DNA of 23,384 bases from Prasinococcaceae sp. CCMP 1430 (lineage: Eukaryota > Prasinodermophyta > Palmophyllophyceae > Prasinococcales > Prasinococcaceae), in contig RQSC01000003.1 in assembly GCA_013416795.1 (NCBI GenBank), positions 272,433 to 295,816 on the forward strand, written 5' to 3'. Positions 19,668 through 23,384 of the stretch are shown here, one piece after another. The notes beneath the pieces were generated by a model. The model searched no databases and was not told where the DNA came from. It was given only the letters and a program-made list of their open reading frames with translations. Within the stretch, counting starts at the first letter, position 1. Each line of letters opens with the position of its first letter. A program made the translations under genes and the position numbers.

Positions 19668-22178
19668 TTACAGCGGGCACGTGCCCAGGGGCTCACCGTC
19701 CTCCGCGAGCCACATGTCGTCGAAGAGCTCGTCTCGCACGGCATCGCCGGCGCAGTCGTAGCCCAGTGCACGCTTGCGGAAGCCGCGCAGAGCGCGCTCC
19801 TCGTCCGAGCTGAGCGCCATGTCCTGCGCCTTTTCCGTGAGGAGCGTGTCTGCGAGGTAGTGCATCCACATTGCATTCGTGCGCAGGTTGGAGCTCTCCC
19901 AGCGCTTGCGCAGCACCTTGCGCATGCGGCGGTACGTGTCGAATTGGCACACGCCAGCCGTGCCCATGAAGATCTCGGGATCCTCCTCGAGGTTGCAGAA
20001 AAGTACCCGCCCATTCGCCTCAAGTCGGGACAGCGTGAAGTCGATGAGCTGCATGTGTAGGCCACCTGTCTTGCAGCGCGCGGTACGCCCACCCATGGTG
20101 AACTCGAAGGGCTTCGGCGCCGCCGCCTGCTCAGTGCTGGTGAGAGTCTTCTTGGGCTGCTTGGAGCGGCCACGCGGGTTGCCGGGGCGGGAGAGCAACA
20201 CGTTGCCCCAGTGCAGGTCGCGATGCTCGAAGGCGAACGCCTCTTCGGCAGCACCAAGCGCACCCGCAATCTGCAGCAGCATGCCACGCGCCTCGTCAAA
20301 GGAGCGCAATTCAAAGCCCTCCAGGTCGCGGCCGCCGTCCGCAAAGGCGAAGACAATGTACAGCTGGTCGGGCGGAAACTCCCCCGGGCGGTCGTTCTCC
20401 GATTCCTGCAGAGGCGCGCGAGAGGGCAGGAGCGGGGCAGCGGGCGCGCGAGCGAGGCAATGGGTGAGGGGGAGAACTCGTCAGGGCGCGCAGGATGGTA
20501 TACGCCCGGGCACTCACGCTCACAGACATGCCGAACGGACATGCGCCGGCGAAGCATCATGAGTGCGCACCTTCTTCTCGTCGAACTCGTCCCAGGCGGC
20601 GAGCAGCGCGGGTGAGTACTCTCCCTTGCACACGCCCACCGCGTGGCAGTGGATGAAACCGCTGGTGGCGGGGGGTGGCGCATCCACGGGCGTGTCGTCG
20701 CCGCGCGGCCCTCCAGCGCGCAGCGAGCTAAGCTCGTACGCGATCATTGCCTCGCCGAGCACCTCGTCGGCGCCCTTCTGGTGCTCTCCGTTGACCACCA
20801 GGTCGCCCTCTATGGGCATCACCTTGTACACGTGCTCTGCGCTCTTGAAAGCCTCGCCGAAGGTGCCCTCGCCGATCTTGATCACCCTGCTTCCCTTCGC
20901 GCGAGCGACCACGAAATCATCGAGCGTGGGCAGCGCGGACTCGTCCTGCTTGCACAGATGCAGCAGCTGCTGCAGCGGCGTCGCGTCCTCGGGCAGCGCG
21001 CTCACCTCCTCAGCCGCAATGTCGGTGTCCTCGCGGGTCTCTGCAGATGCGGGCACCTCGGCAATGCTCGCAATGTCCGACACATCTGCGATCAGCGTGC
21101 TGCTCTGCTCGACCTCTTCGGCGAGCTCAGGCAGCGCAGGCACTGTGGAAAGCCTTCCAGGGAGCGGCGCTAGCGATGCGCGGCCCAATGAACCCAGCGG
21201 GAGTGGTGCTGCGATCGACGAGCGGCGAGCCACGCCCGCGCCGACGGACGACCAGCGCGCGCCCGCGTGCAGCGGCGGCGGTGCGGCGACGCTGCTGCGC
21301 CTGTGCGCCACGCTAGAGCGCCGCCCGTGGTGCGACTTGCGCACGCGTGTGTGCGCCTCGCGCTCGCACGGAGCTTCCTCGTCCTGCCCCGCGATGGCAG
21401 GCTCGGCGGGCTCGGCGATGGACGCCCCCTGCAAACCTTCGCGTCCGGTCTCCGCCGCAGCGGCGGCAGCCGAGTCGCGCGCATCAGGCTCGATCTGCTC
21501 GTCACCAGTGCGCACCAGCGCTGTGTGGCCGTCCTCCACGACCTCTTTGTTCTGCTCGGGCGCGTCAGCTTCGGACTCGAGTGGCTCCTCCACGGCGAGC
21601 TCGGCGATCTCATCCGCGAGCTCTGCCACCGTCGCCGTGTCATTGGCCTCCAGGATGGCCTCCAGCCCGCCGCGCGCGGGGGGCGGCGCCGACCGAGCCG
21701 CTGGCGCGGCCTGCGTGGGCTCATCTCCTTCACTATCGCAGGCATCGTAGTCACCGGCGTCTTCCTCGAGCTCGAACTCGTCCACTTCGGCGAAATGCGC
21801 GCGCTGTGCCTCGAATCTCTGCGCGTGCGTTCGCTCCCACTTGGCAAAGTCGAATTCCTTGGGGCCAGCACGCCTGCTTCCCGGCACGGCGGGCGCGATC
21901 AGGTCGCCGCGGGTGCTGTTCTCGTCCTCCAAAGCGGCTTCAGCGTCAGCCTCTGCCGCAGCGACGTCTGTGGCGCTCGCGGCCTCGCTGCCGGTGGAGG
22001 GCCGGCCGCGCGAGGACGCGCCAGAGACGCTCTCGCTGTCGTCGTCACCACTGTCGTCTTCGCGCGCGAGTTGCGCGCGCTTGAGGGCGGCGAGGCTCAG
22101 GCTCTTGCGCCTGTATCCGAGGGAGCGCCCGACAAAGACGGAGCTGCGGCGGCGGTCGGCATCGTCACTCCACACCAT
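19668..22178 (-). CDS. HASPIN: Haspin-family atypical protein kinase
   Basis: Haspin phosphorylates histone H3 at Thr3 at mitotic centromeres, recruiting the chromosomal passenger complex. Exons (minus) 22178..20571 and 20405..19668, both phase 0, give 781 residues. The kinase domain fills the last 350: glycine loop GEGTFGEAF 436-444, Lys452, haspin-specific NGEHQK, GFIHCHAVGVCKGEYSPALLAAWD, then across the intron NDRPGEFPPDQLYIVF, EHRDLHWGNVLL with catalytic Asp599, and IDFTLSR with Asp658. The last replaces DFG, as haspin's DYT does. FDTYRRMRK and NAMWMHYLADTLL complete the haspin C-lobe. The N-terminal 430 residues are acidic and Ala/Ser-rich with repeated RRSS[VI] motifs. Met at 22178 is chosen because upstream frame sequence is Arg/Ala low complexity and contains an undetermined base at 22283; a 5' exon further right is possible. 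Confidence 0.93.
20406..20570 (-). other. Intron of haspin
   Basis: 165 nt on the minus strand, starting GTGCGC after GAGAAGAAG and ending with a long pyrimidine-rich stretch and CTCTGCAG. A CTGAC motif lies at 20484-20480, about 75 nt before the acceptor. Joining restores the conserved haspin segment AWDEFDEKK/ESENDRPGEF, so the boundaries are secure. Confidence 0.92.
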
Positions 22179-22729
22179 CTCCGCTGGAAAGCGCCGGCGC
22201 GCGTACGTGGCAGGCCCGCCGCGCGCCGCCGCCGCCTCGCCTGCGGCCACGCTGCCGTCCTGCGCACCGCGGCGCGCGGAGANGCCCCCTCCCTCCTGGC
22301 AGGCGTGGGCACGCGCGCGCGCTGTGGCCGCGGGCGCGCGCGCGCGCGCGCGCGCTCGAACTTGAACCTCCCCGCCATCACACCGCACTCGCTTTGTTTC
22401 TCGCGCGCGCCCCCGAACCTCAACCTCCCGCCGCCTCCGACCCCACCCCAACCAAACTCAAACTGACCTCTGCGAACGCCAGTACAGAAACCCTACATAC
22501 GAACCAACCTCAAAGAGTCGGCCGGCGCGCCTCCTAACAACGCGCGGCGGGGACCTTTTTTTTTTTCCTGTGCGGAGGGGGAGTCTCTCCCGCGGGCGAT
22601 TCCGCATGCGTTTTGACCTCCGTACCCTTTTTTTTCTCGCGCTCGCCGCGCGCGCCCGCGCGCGCCCGCCGCGCGCCGAACGTGACCCTAAAAATATCCC
22701 GGGCGGGCCCGGAGGCTTGATCGCGGCGC

Positions 22730-22746
22730 ATTACATCATTTGTAAT
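22730..22746. repeat. Inverted repeat in an AT-rich island
   Basis: ATTACA and TGTAAT form perfect 6-nt arms around a 5-nt spacer. A second, imperfect dyad (GGGTTACAT ... ACGTAAACCC, about 22771-22793) follows within 50 nt. Together they may be binding sites in the haspin upstream region. Confidence 0.5.
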
Positions 22747-22883
22747 CCGAAATTACGCGATGCGCGTGTTTGGGTTACATTTTACGTAAACCCTGATTGC
22801 ACGTAGCCGTTGGCGCGCGCCTCGTCTGACTTTTCCTTCTGTGCCCAACCGGTTGCGCTCCGCAGGCGCGCGCACAGCAACCG

Positions 22884-22920
22884 CGCACACGCACGCACGC
22901 ACACACAAACACACGCACGC
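22884..22920. repeat. CA/CACG microsatellite
   Basis: Runs of CACG units change to CACA and back within about 37 nt. It is the left part of a cluster of simple repeats that continues to 23100. Confidence 0.7.
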
Positions 22921-23034
22921 GGTGTGCGAGAGGCAGCGTCGGGTGGTAGCGAGCGAGCGAGGGTGCCACAGCGCGCGCGCGCGCAGCAGGGCGGAGCGCG
23001 TGGCCGTGCCCGTCCACCCACCCACCCACCTGCC

Positions 23035-23070
23035 CACCACCACCACCACCACCACCACCACCACCACCAC
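23035..23070. repeat. (CAC)12 trinucleotide microsatellite
   Basis: Twelve uninterrupted CAC units. They are preceded by CCCA repeats (about 23014-23030) and followed by tandem CCCTTGCC-type units (23071-23100). In minus-strand frames the run would encode poly-Val or poly-Trp, so it is unlikely to be coding. Confidence 0.9.
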
Positions 23071-23384
23071 CTTGCGCCCTTGCCCCCTTGCCCCCTTGCC
23101 GGCAGCGGCCATGCCGCCGACGAGGCGCCGCGCGGCATGCGCACCGCGGCGCGCGGAGAGCGCCGTGGCGGCCGCTGTCCCCGCACGCACGGCGCGCGCG
23201 CGCGCGCCTGCCGCACCCCACTCGCGCTCAATCGCCTTGGCGGCCGTCGCCGCATCGCTACCCACGTTGGTCACGTCCCCCAGCGCCATGCCCGCCGCGC
23301 GCCGACGACGCCCGCGAGGGAGGTGGGGTCGGGGGGCGAGGGGAGGTGCAGCGGACCTGCGCGACCTGCGCACGCGTCCGCGGC

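Larger units (their letters stand above)
22179..23384. other. Haspin upstream region with repeats and one undetermined base; no established gene
   Basis: 1.2 kb without a gene I can establish. It holds an undetermined base (22283), a CG run (22336-22356), imperfectly repeated CGAACCTCAACCTCC-like segments (about 22357-22375 and 22412-22430), T-runs (22555-22566 and 22627-22634), an AT-rich inverted-repeat island (22725-22800) and a microsatellite cluster (22884-23100). A minus-strand ATG at 23291 opens a 60-70 codon stretch that could be a 5' exon; see findings. Confidence 0.4.

Noticed and set aside
21267-22466. Plus-strand open frame of 399 codons over the haspin N-terminal region
   Set aside because: Lies antisense to the haspin exon; Arg-rich and without motifs. 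The kinase frame explains the region.
22753-23373. Minus-strand frame of 206 codons at the right edge as a complete gene
   Set aside because: It runs through the (CAC)12 microsatellite as poly-Val and through CA repeats; only its first part could be coding.

Overview
The window is nuclear DNA from a very GC-rich, gene-dense eukaryote. The evidence is GT-AG introns interrupting conserved proteins and a purely eukaryotic gene set: a Rab GTPase, USP7, CNOT9, haspin, TMEM39 and a spliceosome-type RRM protein. No prokaryotic, viral or transposon gene was seen. About one gene per 3 kb, few short introns, extreme GC at third codon positions and a USP7 that reads most like plant UBP12/UBP13 suggest a compact unicellular alga, perhaps of prasinophyte grade. 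That placement is inference and not proven by the sequence.

Eight protein genes are supported, in strictly alternating orientation (+ - + - + - + -). (1) 465-4943 (+): large single-pass surface protein of a family I do not recognise, with seven cysteine-bounded modules and a Tyr/Trp/Asp-rich insert; two exons. (2) 5208-8588 (-): copper P1B-type ATPase with three heavy-metal-binding domains; intronless. (3) 9946-10763 (+): Rab2; two exons. (4) 10997-11389 (-): small RRM protein matching the RRM half of cyclophilin E. (5) 12025-13446 (+): TMEM39-family membrane protein. (6) 13744-14649 (-): CNOT9/RCD1. (7) 15542-19343 (+): USP7/UBP12 deubiquitinase; at least two exons. (8) 19668-22178 (-): haspin kinase; two exons.

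The genes form four tail-to-tail pairs with stop codons only 233-324 nt apart. Three head-to-head intervals of about 0.6-1.4 kb carry the presumed bidirectional promoters and nearly all simple repeats and AT-rich islands. The right end (22179-23384) holds the haspin upstream region with an AT-rich inverted-repeat island and a dense microsatellite cluster. No second gene could be established there.

Functionally the set is mixed housekeeping: secretory pathway (copper ATPase, Rab2, TMEM39), RNA processing and decay (RRM protein, CNOT9), deubiquitination (USP7) and mitosis (haspin). It is not an operon or a dedicated gene cluster. The most novel items are the first gene, its tyrosine-rich insert, the regular strand alternation, and the shared GTGCG donor / CTGAC branch-site style of the introns.
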